DNA of 64,000 nt. Source: Lachnospira multipara ATCC 19207 (GTDB taxonomy: Bacteria > Bacillota > Clostridia > Lachnospirales > Lachnospiraceae). The notes beneath the pieces are model-generated. The model ran no database searches. It was not told where the DNA came from and was given only the letters and a program-made list of their open reading frames with translations. This document shows positions 1 through 8,001 of the stretch, in pieces. The stretch spans positions 1-64,000 of the forward strand of contig NZ_AUJG01000012.1 of NCBI RefSeq assembly GCF_000424105.1, in the 5' to 3' direction. Within the stretch, counting starts at the first letter, position 1. Every line of letters starts with the position of its first letter. A program made the position numbers and the translations under genes.

Positions 1-1
1 A

Positions 2-328
2 GTAAATCGAAAACCAAGATTTATCTGTATTGAAGATTTAAACGTTGGTGGAATGATGAAGAATAGGCACCTATCCAAAGTAGTTCAAAATCAGGGATTC
101 TTTGAATTTAGAAAACAACTAGAATACAAATGCAATGATAGTGGTATTCAACTTATTATAGCTGATAGATTTTATCCATCATCAAAACTTTGTAGTTGCT
201 GTGGGAAAATTAAAAAGGATCTAAAACTATCTGATAGAACTTATAGATGTGAGTGTGGAAATGTTATAGATAGAGATTTCCAAGCATCACTCAATCTAAG
301 AGCTTATGGAGAAAAATTTGCAAGCTAA
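2..328 (+). CDS. IS200/IS605-family TnpB (OrfB) transposase-associated nuclease, C-terminal part
   Basis: The frame is open from base 2, so the gene enters from the left edge and only about the last 108 codons are visible. It shows the RuvC-like segment IEDLNVGGM with the second catalytic acid, a zinc-finger of two CxxC/CxC pairs (CSCCG and CECG), and the final catalytic Asp in IDRDFQASLNLRAYG. These are the hallmarks of TnpB/IS605 OrfB, the RNA-guided nuclease carried by these elements. A Met exists at base 53, but the upstream residues are conserved and in frame, so it is not the start. Whether the rest of the gene is intact cannot be judged. Confidence 0.9.
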   Translation, partial: VNRKPRFICIEDLNVGGMMKNRHLSKVVQNQGFFEFRKQLEYKCNDSGIQLIIADRFYPSSKLCSCCGKIKKDLKLSDRTYRCECGNVIDRDFQASLNLRAYGEKFAS

Positions 329-475
329 CACCTAAACGTTAATGCAAATATGTACGGATACGTTAGTTCGGAATTTACGCCTATGGAGAGTACAAGAACT
401 TGTGAGTAGATAGGTATTTATACCATCAAAAGCATACTCGCTGAAGTAGGAATGAAACATAAAAGTATATAACTT
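329..475 (+). mobile_element. right end of the IS200/IS605-type element, probable guide (omega) RNA region
   Basis: This is the non-coding stretch after the tnpB stop. In this family the 3' end of tnpB plus the right end encodes the guide RNA, and the element ends in subterminal hairpins. Short inverted segments are visible (for example AACGTTAATG against ATACGTTAG). The segment near 446-475, with an AGTAGGAATGAAACAT stretch then AAAAGT/ACTTTT, resembles right ends of clostridial IS605 elements as I remember them. The exact boundary is not resolved. It lies within about 30 bp of the ldh start codon. Confidence 0.45.
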
Positions 476-502
476 TTTATAAGTTTTCAGTAACGGTATA
501 TT

Positions 503-1450
503 ATGGGAACATTAAATAATAGAAAAGTTGCAGTTATAGGTTGTGGATTTGTAGGAGCTGCTTCTGCTTTTGCCATTATGGAGAGTGGCTTATTTTCAGA
601 AATGGTTCTAATCGACATGAATACTGACAAGGCGGAAGGTGAGGCCCTTGATATTAGTCACGGACTTCCTTTTTCAAAGCCAATGCAGATTTATGCAGGA
701 GATTATAAGGATATTTCCGATGCTGCAGTTATTGTAGTTACAGCTGGCGCAGGTCAGAAACCAGGGGAAACAAGACTTGATCTTGTTAAGAAAAATGTTT
801 CTATTTTCAAGTCAATCATTCCACAGATTTCTGAGGTTAATAAGGATGCAATCATGCTAATCGTTGCAAACCCAGTAGATATCTTAACTTATACAGCATG
901 GAAACTATCAGGATATCCAGAGAATAGAGTATTTGGTTCAGGTACAACCCTTGATACTGCTAGACTTAAGTATTTGCTCGGCCAGCACTTAGATGTGGAT
1001 AGCCGTTCAGTACATGCATTTATCGTCGGAGAGCATGGAGATAGCGAGATTGCAGTTTGGAGTAGTGCCAATGTATCTGGTATTCCAATTAATAGATTCT
1101 GCGAGATGAGAGGACATTTTCATCACGAAGAAGCAATGCAAAGAATAGCTGAAGACGTTAAGAATAGCGCCTATGAAATTATTAATAAGAAGGGCGCAAC
1201 TTACTACGGAATTGCCATGTCAGTTCGCCGAATCTTAGAGGCGATTATTCGAGATGAGAAGACAATTCTTCCTATTTCAAGTATTCAGCATGACAATCAC
1301 GGAGTTTCAGGCATTGCCTTTAGTATGCCAGCAATTGTTGGTAAAAATGGTGTAGAGGCCACAGTGCCTATCTCTCTAAGCCCAGATGAAGAAAAGGCCT
1401 TAAAGGAATCAGCTAGCACATTACAAAAGGTAATAGATGATGTATTCTAA
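503..1450 (+). CDS. ldh: L-lactate dehydrogenase
   Basis: A 315-residue cytosolic enzyme that interconverts pyruvate plus NADH and L-lactate plus NAD+, recycling NADH at the end of glycolysis. The N-terminal Rossmann motif GCGFVG is at residues 13-18. The substrate-loop sequence AGAGQKPGETR carries Gln85 (lactate rather than malate specificity) and Arg91. Asp151 and Arg154 lie in DTARLKYLL, and the catalytic His178 is in GEHGDSE. Length is normal for the family. No Shine-Dalgarno sequence is visible before the ATG; the preceding 30 bases are AT-rich and adjoin the IS right end, so native upstream signals may have been displaced. A terminator follows directly, indicating a single-gene unit. 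Confidence 0.96.
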   Translation: MGTLNNRKVAVIGCGFVGAASAFAIMESGLFSEMVLIDMNTDKAEGEALDISHGLPFSKPMQIYAGDYKDISDAAVIVVTAGAGQKPGETRLDLVKKNVSIFKSIIPQISEVNKDAIMLIVANPVDILTYTAWKLSGYPENRVFGSGTTLDTARLKYLLGQHLDVDSRSVHAFIVGEHGDSEIAVWSSANVSGIPINRFCEMRGHFHHEEAMQRIAEDVKNSAYEIINKKGATYYGIAMSVRRILEAIIRDEKTILPISSIQHDNHGVSGIAFSMPAIVGKNGVEATVPISLSPDEEKALKESASTLQKVIDDVF

Positions 1451-1495
1451 ATTGGATGTAGGCCTAGAAATGTATAAACTGATATAGATAAATTT

Positions 1496-1528
1496 CCCTC
1501 TCTACTTTAATTAGTAGAGAGGGTTTTT
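1496..1528 (+). terminator. intrinsic terminator of ldh
   Basis: A perfect 10-bp stem (CCCTCTCTAC / GTAGAGAGGG) with an 8-nt loop, followed by five T residues. Confidence 0.92.
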
Positions 1529-1600
1529 GCTTGCCATAAAGAGTTAAATGTTGTATCTTTTTAAGAAACAAGAAAATGTAAAGGCAAAGGGAGGCAGGCT

Positions 1601-2116
1601 ATGATTTACCTAAAAGAAGCAAACATGGAAGACGTAGAAAAAGAATATGAGTTTATCACTAACACACCCGAGGATGAAAATGGATTTACAAACCCAGATT
1701 CTGGCTGTAGTCTAGAGGATTTTAAAGATAAGATTTTACCAGGACTTATAAAGATGTCTAGAGGTATTGATCTTCCAAAGGGATTCGTGCCACAGACCAG
1801 CTATTTTCTATGGGATGATGATAAAATCGTTGGCTTGTTTAGAGTAAGACATTATTTAAATGAATTCTTAAAGGAGCATGCCGGTCATATAGGTTATGGA
1901 ATTGCTAAGGAATACAGAGGAAAAGGTTATGCAACTAAGGGACTATCACTTGCCCTTGATATGGCTAGAGATATTATCTTAGAGGATGAGCTTTACATGT
2001 CAGTTAGAAAAAACAATCCTGCTTCTCTTAAAGTTCAAACAAAAAATGGTGCTTACATTCATCATGAAGATGAAGAAGAGTATTACACAAGAGTTAAGAT
2101 ATGGGAAGTAGAATAG
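1601..2116 (+). CDS. GNAT-family N-acetyltransferase
   Basis: A 171-residue acetyl-CoA-dependent acetyltransferase of unknown acceptor. The acetyl-CoA binding motif is clear in GIAKEYRGKGYATKGLSLAL (about residues 107-126, the Q/R-x-x-G-x-G/A loop and following helix), preceded by strands typical of the fold. The ATG follows a strong GGGAGG site. The extreme 3' end lies in an imperfect 25-bp duplication (2091-2140). The second copy, in another frame, would continue as WEVEYDKEWAAKEYLS, so the present stop may be a product of that duplication. It appears to be transcribed alone, with terminators on both sides. Confidence 0.85.
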   Translation: MIYLKEANMEDVEKEYEFITNTPEDENGFTNPDSGCSLEDFKDKILPGLIKMSRGIDLPKGFVPQTSYFLWDDDKIVGLFRVRHYLNEFLKEHAGHIGYGIAKEYRGKGYATKGLSLALDMARDIILEDELYMSVRKNNPASLKVQTKNGAYIHHEDEEEYYTRVKIWEVE

Positions 2117-2140
2117 AATTAAAATTTGGGAAGTAGAATA
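2091..2140 (+). repeat. imperfect 25-bp tandem duplication over the GNAT gene stop
   Basis: Unit 1 (2091-2115) and unit 2 (2116-2140) match at about 21 of 25 positions, including an identical TGGGAAGTAGAATA. Because 25 is not a multiple of three, the second unit is read in a different frame from the first. Confidence 0.7.
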
Positions 2141-2150
2141 TGATAAAGAA

Positions 2151-2186
2151 TGGGCAGCTAAGGAATACCTTAGTTGTCCATATTTT
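2151..2186 (+). terminator. probable intrinsic terminator of the GNAT gene
   Basis: Stem GGGCAGCTAAGG / CCTTAGTTGTCC (two G-U pairs) with a short AATA loop, followed by ATATTTTAG, a weak T tract. Confidence 0.6.
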
Positions 2187-2202
2187 AGTTAGCTACATTT
2201 TA

Positions 2203-2232
2203 TTGCTAAAGTAAGTATATAGAAGATATAAT
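2203..2232 (+). promoter_or_regulatory. sigma-A-type promoter for the DUF2974 gene
   Basis: TTGCTA at 2203-2208 and TATAAT at 2227-2232 are separated by 18 bp, about 80 bp upstream of the start codon at 2315. Confidence 0.55.
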
Positions 2233-2314
2233 GATGTTAATGACAGCGTAAACAATTTAGAAAGATATTTGTGATATTTTTTTCTATTACAGCAGAAATG
2301 AAGGAAGGAAAACT

Positions 2315-3769
2315 ATGGATAACATAGAGTCATATGTAAAGTGGAGAGCTGACATTGGATTTGATATAAGTCCTTTTAATTTAGTTGATAATGTGGTGTT
2401 TTGTGCCTTATCTTATACATGCTTTAAGGGTATTATACCTGTGCTTTTAGGAGAGACAATTACAGTAAAAGAGGCAATAGATCAGTTCTTTTTAAAGTAT
2501 AGTGAAGAAGAAATAAATAATAATGGCGAATTAGTTTTGGCTAAGACTGAATTAATGAAATTAATGGCGAATTCTAATAGATATGGTCAGTTAAAGCTAA
2601 GTAATTATATAGACCTTTATGATGAAGATATGCAGTCTCAGTTTGCGGCATTTCATATTGAAATCAATGAAAACTATAGCTATGTTGCAATTAGAGGAAC
2701 AGATATGTCTATTATTGGATGGCAAGAGGACTTTAGAATGGCCCACGAAGTGGTACCTGCACAGCGCTTTGCCACAAAATTTTTTAATAGGACATTAGTA
2801 GAAAATAAAAAATATTATGTTGGTGGACATTCAAAAGGTGGCAATCTAGCTGTTTATGCAGCATCAATGTGCGATGAAGAGGTACAAAATAAGATAGAGA
2901 ATATTTTTGATAATGATGGACCAGGTTTTTTAAGAAATTATCTAGAATCTGAAAGTTACAAAAAAATTAGAGGAAGAATTGTAAAAATTGTACCTGAGTA
3001 TTGTGTGATAGGTATGCTACTTGAACACGATTTAAATCCTATTATTGTAGGAAGTAATTTAGAGGGAATTATTCAACATGATTTAATGACATGGCAGGTA
3101 GATGGCTGCGATTTGAATAAAAAAGACAAACTATCAGATAAGGCTCAATTTTTAAATAATGTTGTGAATGATTGGATTAAGGATGCAAGCATAGAAAATA
3201 GAGAAGCTTTTGCTAATGATTTTTTTGAAGCATTAAAAGCTGGAGGGGCTAAGGATTTTATAGACCTTTCTAAATCAGGAGCAGGGGGCTTAGAAGATAT
3301 TATTTTATCTTTAAGTTCATCTAAACCTAAGACTAAAGAGGCCGTCGGTAAGCTAGTTAAGTCCTTTTATCGCAATTCAAAAAGACTAGAATTAAGGTCA
3401 TTGTTAAGAGATAAGAATTTGCTAATCTGCCTTTTATTTATTGTTATGGGCTTTATAATGATTGCATTTCCTAAATATGCTCTTTTTGGCATAGGAAGAG
3501 CAATAACTATAGGAATTATTTTTTATATGGTTTATAGAATTTATAGACTGCTTAAAACTAAGGAGCATGTTATTGTTATTAAAAAAACCAAGTTTTTACT
3601 CTATTTATTAGGGGAAGCCTTTGTAATATCTTTACTTTTAAAGCATGAAATGCTTATAGGACTTATGAATAATTTAATTGGAGTGTTGCTAGTATATACA
3701 GCAGGCGCATTTTTGATAATTATAAATGTAATAAACATTATTGTGCTAGTTTATAAAAAGATGAAGTAG
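2315..3769 (+). CDS. DUF2974 (Mbeg1-like) lipase-like protein with C-terminal membrane segments
   Basis: A 484-residue protein. The N-terminal ~330 residues resemble the alpha/beta-hydrolase-like DUF2974 family. There is an RGTD motif at about 127-130, a nucleophile elbow GGHSKGGNLA at 170-179 with candidate Ser173, and a downstream DNDGPGF segment. The last ~120 residues form about four hydrophobic segments, so the hydrolase domain is membrane-anchored at its C-terminus. The substrate is unknown; esterase or lipase activity is inferred only from the GxSxG-type elbow. The start is supported by GGAAGG nine bases upstream. It has its own promoter and terminator. Confidence 0.8.
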   Translation: MDNIESYVKWRADIGFDISPFNLVDNVVFCALSYTCFKGIIPVLLGETITVKEAIDQFFLKYSEEEINNNGELVLAKTELMKLMANSNRYGQLKLSNYIDLYDEDMQSQFAAFHIEINENYSYVAIRGTDMSIIGWQEDFRMAHEVVPAQRFATKFFNRTLVENKKYYVGGHSKGGNLAVYAASMCDEEVQNKIENIFDNDGPGFLRNYLESESYKKIRGRIVKIVPEYCVIGMLLEHDLNPIIVGSNLEGIIQHDLMTWQVDGCDLNKKDKLSDKAQFLNNVVNDWIKDASIENREAFANDFFEALKAGGAKDFIDLSKSGAGGLEDIILSLSSSKPKTKEAVGKLVKSFYRNSKRLELRSLLRDKNLLICLLFIVMGFIMIAFPKYALFGIGRAITIGIIFYMVYRIYRLLKTKEHVIVIKKTKFLLYLLGEAFVISLLLKHEMLIGLMNNLIGVLLVYTAGAFLIIINVINIIVLVYKKMK

Positions 3770-3816
3770 CAAACCACATTGACTAACAGATTAATAGATA
3801 GATTTGTAAAAAAATA

Positions 3817-3854
3817 GACTCTACAATGTGTTGATCCATGTTGTAGAGTCTTTT
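3817..3854 (+). terminator. intrinsic terminator
   Basis: A 14-bp stem GACTCTACAATGTG / CATGTTGTAGAGTC (one mismatch or wobble) with a TTGATC loop, followed by TTTTGTTTT. Confidence 0.9.
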
Positions 3855-3908
3855 GTTTTATATTAAAATTAAGATAATGAAATAATTATTGACAAAAAGG
3901 GGACAATA

Positions 3909-4307
3909 ATGGAAAAAACAAGAAGCATATTAAGAAAGCTAATAGTTAAGATACCGAATTTCCTAGAGAAAATCATAGGTATAATTTTACTGATTGGTGT
4001 AATTTATGGCGGATTTAATTTAATACTAGAGGTTATGGATTTTTCAGGCAATATAGAAGTTACTGAATATGTTGAGAATATTTTAAATGCAGCTTTTAAC
4101 GTAGTTATTGTAATTGAGTTTGTAAGAATGTTGGTGAAGCATTCTATGAACACAATTATTGAAGTGCTCATATTTGCAATTGCCAGAGGACTTGTGGCAG
4201 GACATGAAGAACCTTTATCCATTTTAATGAGAGTTATTGCAATAGCAGTTTTATTCTTTATTAGAAAGTATCTCTTTAAGGACTTCGATTTTGAGGAAGA
4301 AGAATAG
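3909..4307 (+). CDS. PsiE-like small membrane protein
   Basis: A 132-residue protein with about four hydrophobic segments and an acidic C-terminal tail (FDFEEEE). The pattern IEFVRMLVKH, then FAIARGLVAGHEEP, then AIAVLFFIRKYLF matches the phosphate-starvation-inducible PsiE family, whose biochemical function is not established. An AAGGGG site precedes the ATG. It sits alone between a terminator and the sulfur gene cluster, and no phosphate-regulated neighbour is seen. Confidence 0.65.
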   Translation: MEKTRSILRKLIVKIPNFLEKIIGIILLIGVIYGGFNLILEVMDFSGNIEVTEYVENILNAAFNVVIVIEFVRMLVKHSMNTIIEVLIFAIARGLVAGHEEPLSILMRVIAIAVLFFIRKYLFKDFDFEEEE

Positions 4308-4405
4308 AAATATTAGGTAAATTTTTTACAAAAGAATTGATGTATAGGTCAAAATTATAACAAGACATAAATATTAGGTATTTCCATAGCTAGAGGCCAA
4401 AACCT

Positions 4406-4411
4406 TATAAT
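4406..4411 (+). promoter_or_regulatory. candidate -10 element for the cystathionine-enzyme operon
   Basis: TATAAT at 4406-4411 lies 32 bp before the ATG at 4443. No good -35 hexamer is found at the right distance, which fits an activator-dependent (LysR-type) promoter. An AT-rich stretch with ATTAGGTATTTCCATAGCTA is present just upstream. Confidence 0.4.
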
Positions 4412-4442
4412 AAGACTAATCTAGGAAGGTGAGGTAATAGCT

Positions 4443-5669
4443 ATGGAATTACAATTTTTAACACGATGTTTGTACGGAACTAATGATTTTGAAAACGTAG
4501 AAAACACAGGAAGTATAAGCTTCCCAATCTATCAAACAGCAACTTTTAAGCATCCAGGAGTAGGCCAAAGCACTGGTTTTGATTATAGTCGACTCCAAAA
4601 TCCCACAAGACAACATTTAGAAGAAATATTAGCTAGTTTAGAAAATGCAAAAAAATCTTTTGCTTTTTCATCTGGAATGGCAGCAATCACTGCACTTATG
4701 GAAATATTTGAACCAGGAGATGAGCTTATAGCAGATGCAGATCTCTATGGTGGCAGTATAAGATTATTTGATAACATAAGTAACAAAAATGGTATTAAGT
4801 TTACAAGAATTAATTTATCTAAGGAAGATCCAAGAGAATATATAACAAAGAAAACAAAGGCAATTTATATAGAGACACCAACTAATCCTATGATGAATGT
4901 CATAGATATACAGGAAATGGCACGTATTGCAAAGGAGAATGATCTTTTGCTTATAGTGGATAATACATTTTTATCGCCATATTTTCAAAATCCAATTGAT
5001 CTTGGGGCAGATATTGTGGTTCACAGCGGAACTAAATTCCTTGGAGGACATAATGATACATTAGCTGGCTTTGTAGTTACAAGTAATGAGGAAATTATTG
5101 AGAAAATGTCTTTTATTATTAAAACTGTAGGCTCAGGTCTCGCACCATTTGATAGTTGGTTAATTATAAGAGGTATTAAAACACTTGCTCTTAGAATGGA
5201 AAAGGCTCAAGAAAATGCCTTCAAAATTGTCAAATTTTTACAAAATAATAAAAAGGTAAAGAACGTCTACTATCCTGGAATTGAGGGACATAAAGGCTAT
5301 GAGATTATGAAAAAGCAGGCTAGAGGTTTTGGCTCTATGATTAGTTTTGAGGTGGAATCTAGTGAACTTGCAAAGACTATTTTAAAAAGTACCAAGTTAA
5401 TTCCTTTTGCAGAAAGTCTTGGAGGAACAGAGACACTTCTTACATATCCAACTACACAGACACATGCTGATGTTCCAGAAGATATCAGAATTGCTAATGG
5501 CATTACAGATTCAGTTCTTAGATTGTCTGTGGGAATTGAAGATGTGGAGGATTTAATAAAAGATTTAGATCAGGCTTTTAGGGCATATGAGGTTGATGAT
5601 AAGGAAGTATGTCTTCAAGGAGCTGAAAATAAGCTTAGGAGGATTCATAATGAAGGAGACCAATCTTGA
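4443..5669 (+). CDS. cystathionine gamma-synthase/gamma-lyase family PLP enzyme
   Basis: A 408-residue trans-sulfuration enzyme of the Cys/Met-metabolism PLP family. The family signature is present: YSRLQNPTR near 48-56, FSSGMAA near 75-81, DNTFLSPY near 173-180, and HSGTKFLGGH with the PLP-binding Lys198. Sequence alone does not decide between gamma-synthase (O-acyl-homoserine plus Cys to cystathionine), gamma-lyase and methionine gamma-lyase. The next gene is a MalY/PatB-type C-S lyase that overlaps it by 20 bp, so the pair would make homocysteine through cystathionine, which favours a synthase role. A ribosome site (GGAAGGTGAGG) precedes the ATG. Confidence 0.9.
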   Translation: MELQFLTRCLYGTNDFENVENTGSISFPIYQTATFKHPGVGQSTGFDYSRLQNPTRQHLEEILASLENAKKSFAFSSGMAAITALMEIFEPGDELIADADLYGGSIRLFDNISNKNGIKFTRINLSKEDPREYITKKTKAIYIETPTNPMMNVIDIQEMARIAKENDLLLIVDNTFLSPYFQNPIDLGADIVVHSGTKFLGGHNDTLAGFVVTSNEEIIEKMSFIIKTVGSGLAPFDSWLIIRGIKTLALRMEKAQENAFKIVKFLQNNKKVKNVYYPGIEGHKGYEIMKKQARGFGSMISFEVESSELAKTILKSTKLIPFAESLGGTETLLTYPTTQTHADVPEDIRIANGITDSVLRLSVGIEDVEDLIKDLDQAFRAYEVDDKEVCLQGAENKLRRIHNEGDQS

Positions 5670-6840
5670 TTTTGATGAGTATATAGAAAGAAGAAATACT
5701 GATTGTTTAAAATATGATTTTGCTGTCAGGAGAGGAAAGCCAGCAGATGTGCTACCTTTATGGGTAGCAGATATGGATTTTAGGGCACCTAGCACTGTCT
5801 TAACTAAGATAAAGGAAAGAGTTGATCATGGTATCTTTGGTTATACAGAGCCAAGGGATGATTATTATAATACAGTAATTGACTGGTTTAAAAGGCATCA
5901 CGATTTAACAGTTGAAAGAAGTCAGATATTTACAACACCAGGAATCGTATATGCTATTGCGCTTGCAATTCGTGCCTTTTCAAAAGAGGGGGAAGCAGTA
6001 CTTATTCAGCAGCCAGTTTATTATCCCTTTAGCGAACTAGTAAGGGATAACAATAGAAAGCTAGTAAGTAACGACCTCTATTTAGGAAAGGATGGAAAAT
6101 ATCACATTGACTTTGAAGACTTTGAAAAGAAGATAAAGGAGAATCATGTTAAGCTCTTTGTTCTTTGCAGTCCACATAATCCGGTAGGCAGAGTTTGGAA
6201 TTATGAGGAATTAGAAAGAATCATTGATATTTGCTATGAGAATCAGGTTATTATCTTTAGCGATGAAATTCATTGTGATTTTACATTTTCAAATAACAAA
6301 CATATTAGTTTATATAATGTAAATGAAAAGGCAAAGGAGATTGGTATAGTTGCCACATCTCCTGCCAAAACCTTTAATTTAGCTGGTTTACAGATTTCTA
6401 ATATATTTGTTGCTAATAATGATTTAAGATATAAATTAAGAAAAGAAAAAGCAGCATCAGGTTATAGTCAACCAAATACTATAGGTGCGACGGCTTGTGT
6501 GGCAGCTTATAAATATGGCGAGGAATGGTATGAGGCTTTACTTGATTATTTAGATGCTAATTTAGAATTTGTTAGAAATTATTTAGAAGAAAATTTACCA
6601 CAAGTTAAACTTATAGAGCCTGAGGGAACTTATCTTATATGGTTGGATTTTAGGGAGTTAAATCTATGCGTAAAAGATTTAGAGGATTTAATAGTCAATA
6701 AGGCAAAATTATGGCTAGATAGTGGTGAAATATTTGGTAAAATAGGAGAGGGATTTCAAAGAATAAATATAGCTACTAATAGAGCTATTCTTAAAGAAGC
6801 TTTAGAGCGAATTAGGAAGGCAGTAAAAGAGCTAGAATAG
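5650..6840 (+). CDS. MalY/PatB-family C-S lyase (cystathionine beta-lyase type)
   Basis: A 396-residue fold-type I PLP enzyme expected to cleave the C-S bond of cystathionine or cysteine, giving a thiol or sulfide, pyruvate and ammonia. It has the LPLWVADMDF opening (35-44), FGYTEP (63-68), SPHNPVGRVW (174-183), SDEIHCD with Asp205, and the PLP lysine Lys240 in SPAKTFNLAGLQIS. The start at 5650 is chosen because TTAGGAGG lies just upstream and the protein then opens like its homologues; an in-frame Met at 5587 would add 21 unsupported residues. It overlaps the upstream gene and is followed nine bases later by a LysR gene, forming one operon. Confidence 0.92.
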   Translation: MKETNLDFDEYIERRNTDCLKYDFAVRRGKPADVLPLWVADMDFRAPSTVLTKIKERVDHGIFGYTEPRDDYYNTVIDWFKRHHDLTVERSQIFTTPGIVYAIALAIRAFSKEGEAVLIQQPVYYPFSELVRDNNRKLVSNDLYLGKDGKYHIDFEDFEKKIKENHVKLFVLCSPHNPVGRVWNYEELERIIDICYENQVIIFSDEIHCDFTFSNNKHISLYNVNEKAKEIGIVATSPAKTFNLAGLQISNIFVANNDLRYKLRKEKAASGYSQPNTIGATACVAAYKYGEEWYEALLDYLDANLEFVRNYLEENLPQVKLIEPEGTYLIWLDFRELNLCVKDLEDLIVNKAKLWLDSGEIFGKIGEGFQRINIATNRAILKEALERIRKAVKELE

Positions 6841-6849
6841 GAGTTTTTC

Positions 6850-7761
6850 ATGACTATTTTACAGTTAAAATATGTTATAGCAGTGGCTAATTCTCGTTCT
6901 ATGAGAGAGGCAGCAAGTGGACTTTTCATATCACAGCCAGCTTTGTCTGCTTCTATTAAGGAATTAGAGGAGGAGCTTAAAATACAGATTTTTGAGAGAA
7001 ATAATAAGGGTATTAGTTTGACAAAGGAAGGGGCTGATTTTCTAAGTTATGCTAAGCAGGCTGTGAGCCAATACAGCTTAATAGAGGATAGATACTTAGA
7101 TAAAGATAAGAATAAGATACATTTTAATGTGTCTATTCAACATTACATATTCGCAGTGCATGCATTTATTAACACAATTAAAGCGGTAGATGCAAGTAAA
7201 TATAATTATTCTCTTAGTGAGACAAAGACGGATGATGTGCTTCTTAATGTAAGTAAGCTAAATAGTGAGGTAGGGGTTATTTCCTTTACTAAAGCCAATG
7301 AGAAACTTATTAAGAAACTTTTTAGAGAGTACGGATTAGAGTTTAAGGAACTTCTAAAGAGGGATACCTATGCTTATATGTGGAAGGATCATCCTCTTGC
7401 TAATAGGGATTTAGTTTCTTTAGAGGATTTAAGGGACTATCCTTGTGTCTCTTTTAATCAAAATAGTGATAGTGATTTTTATCTACCAGAGGAGGCTCTG
7501 TCTAATTATAATCAGGATAAGAGAATTGAGGTTAATGATAGAGCCAGTTCTGTAGAGTTTATGCAAGCACTCAATGGTTATTCTATTGGTACAGGCATAA
7601 TGATTGCAAGTAAGGCTCTAAAGGAGGGCTTTGTAAGTGTTAAGTTAAAGGAAGAAGATCCTTTAACTATTGGTTATATAGTAAGAAAGAATAATAATCT
7701 GTCAGATATTGCAAAGATTTATATTGATGAGTTGTTAAAATATAAGGAAATTGTCGTCTAG
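6850..7761 (+). CDS. LysR-family transcriptional regulator (first of two paralogues)
   Basis: A 303-residue regulator. The N-terminal winged helix-turn-helix is plain (residues about 1-60: MTILQLKYVIAVANSRSMREAA, FISQPALSASIKELEEEL, IQIFERNNKGISLTKEG). A periplasmic-binding-like effector domain follows from ~90 to 295. It is the last gene of the cystathionine-enzyme operon and lies directly before the importer operon. A close paralogue is at 22.6 kb beside metY. LysR proteins in such loci often sense O-acetylserine or sulfur status and activate sulfur-uptake genes; that role here is inferred from context only. AGGAG precedes the ATG. Confidence 0.92.
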   Translation: MTILQLKYVIAVANSRSMREAASGLFISQPALSASIKELEEELKIQIFERNNKGISLTKEGADFLSYAKQAVSQYSLIEDRYLDKDKNKIHFNVSIQHYIFAVHAFINTIKAVDASKYNYSLSETKTDDVLLNVSKLNSEVGVISFTKANEKLIKKLFREYGLEFKELLKRDTYAYMWKDHPLANRDLVSLEDLRDYPCVSFNQNSDSDFYLPEEALSNYNQDKRIEVNDRASSVEFMQALNGYSIGTGIMIASKALKEGFVSVKLKEEDPLTIGYIVRKNNNLSDIAKIYIDELLKYKEIVV

Positions 7762-7784
7762 GGATTAAATATGATAGAAAAGGC

Positions 7785-7805
7785 TTATCACAAACGATAA
7801 GTTTT
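7785..7805 (+). promoter_or_regulatory. candidate LysR-type operator upstream of the importer operon
   Basis: TTATCA, five bases, then GATAAGTTTT. The core is also a palindrome, CTTATC-ACAAAC-GATAAG (7784-7801). The same arrangement (TTATCA-N5-AATAAAATTT) is upstream of cysK (13258) and metY (23601). Confidence 0.5.
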
Positions 7806-7871
7806 AGAAAATAGTCATAAATAGTGGCTTATGCTATATTTTAAAACATAAAAATTAGAGCTTTTATCATT

Positions 7872-7916
7872 AACTGACTGGAAAGACCAGAGGTTTTTAT
7901 AGCCTCTGGTTTTTTT
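7872..7916 (+). ncRNA. 24-nt conserved RNA element with overlapping terminator (attenuator), copy 1
   Basis: The 24 bases at 7872-7895 are identical to 14706-14729 upstream of the NifB-like gene. Their core CTGGAAAGACCAGAGG can form a small hairpin, CTGG-AAAGA-CCAG. The second strand of that hairpin is also the start of an intrinsic terminator, CCAGAGG (7887-7893) / CCTCTGG (7903-7909), followed by seven T. The two folds exclude each other, as in riboswitches and protein-controlled antiterminators. The element lies about 85 bases before the binding-protein start. It matches no riboswitch class I can name. Confidence 0.7.
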
Positions 7917-8001
7917 GTTGTTCTAATAAAAATATAGAGCAAAAGAAATTGTGTTAATGACCACAGTTTCACATTATGAAAAAAGGAAGGAAAAAAGATT
8001 T

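Noticed and set aside
5587-5649. 21-residue N-terminal extension of the MalY/PatB-type enzyme
   Set aside because: It lies wholly inside the preceding gene and lacks a ribosome site; the Met at 5650 has TTAGGAGG upstream.
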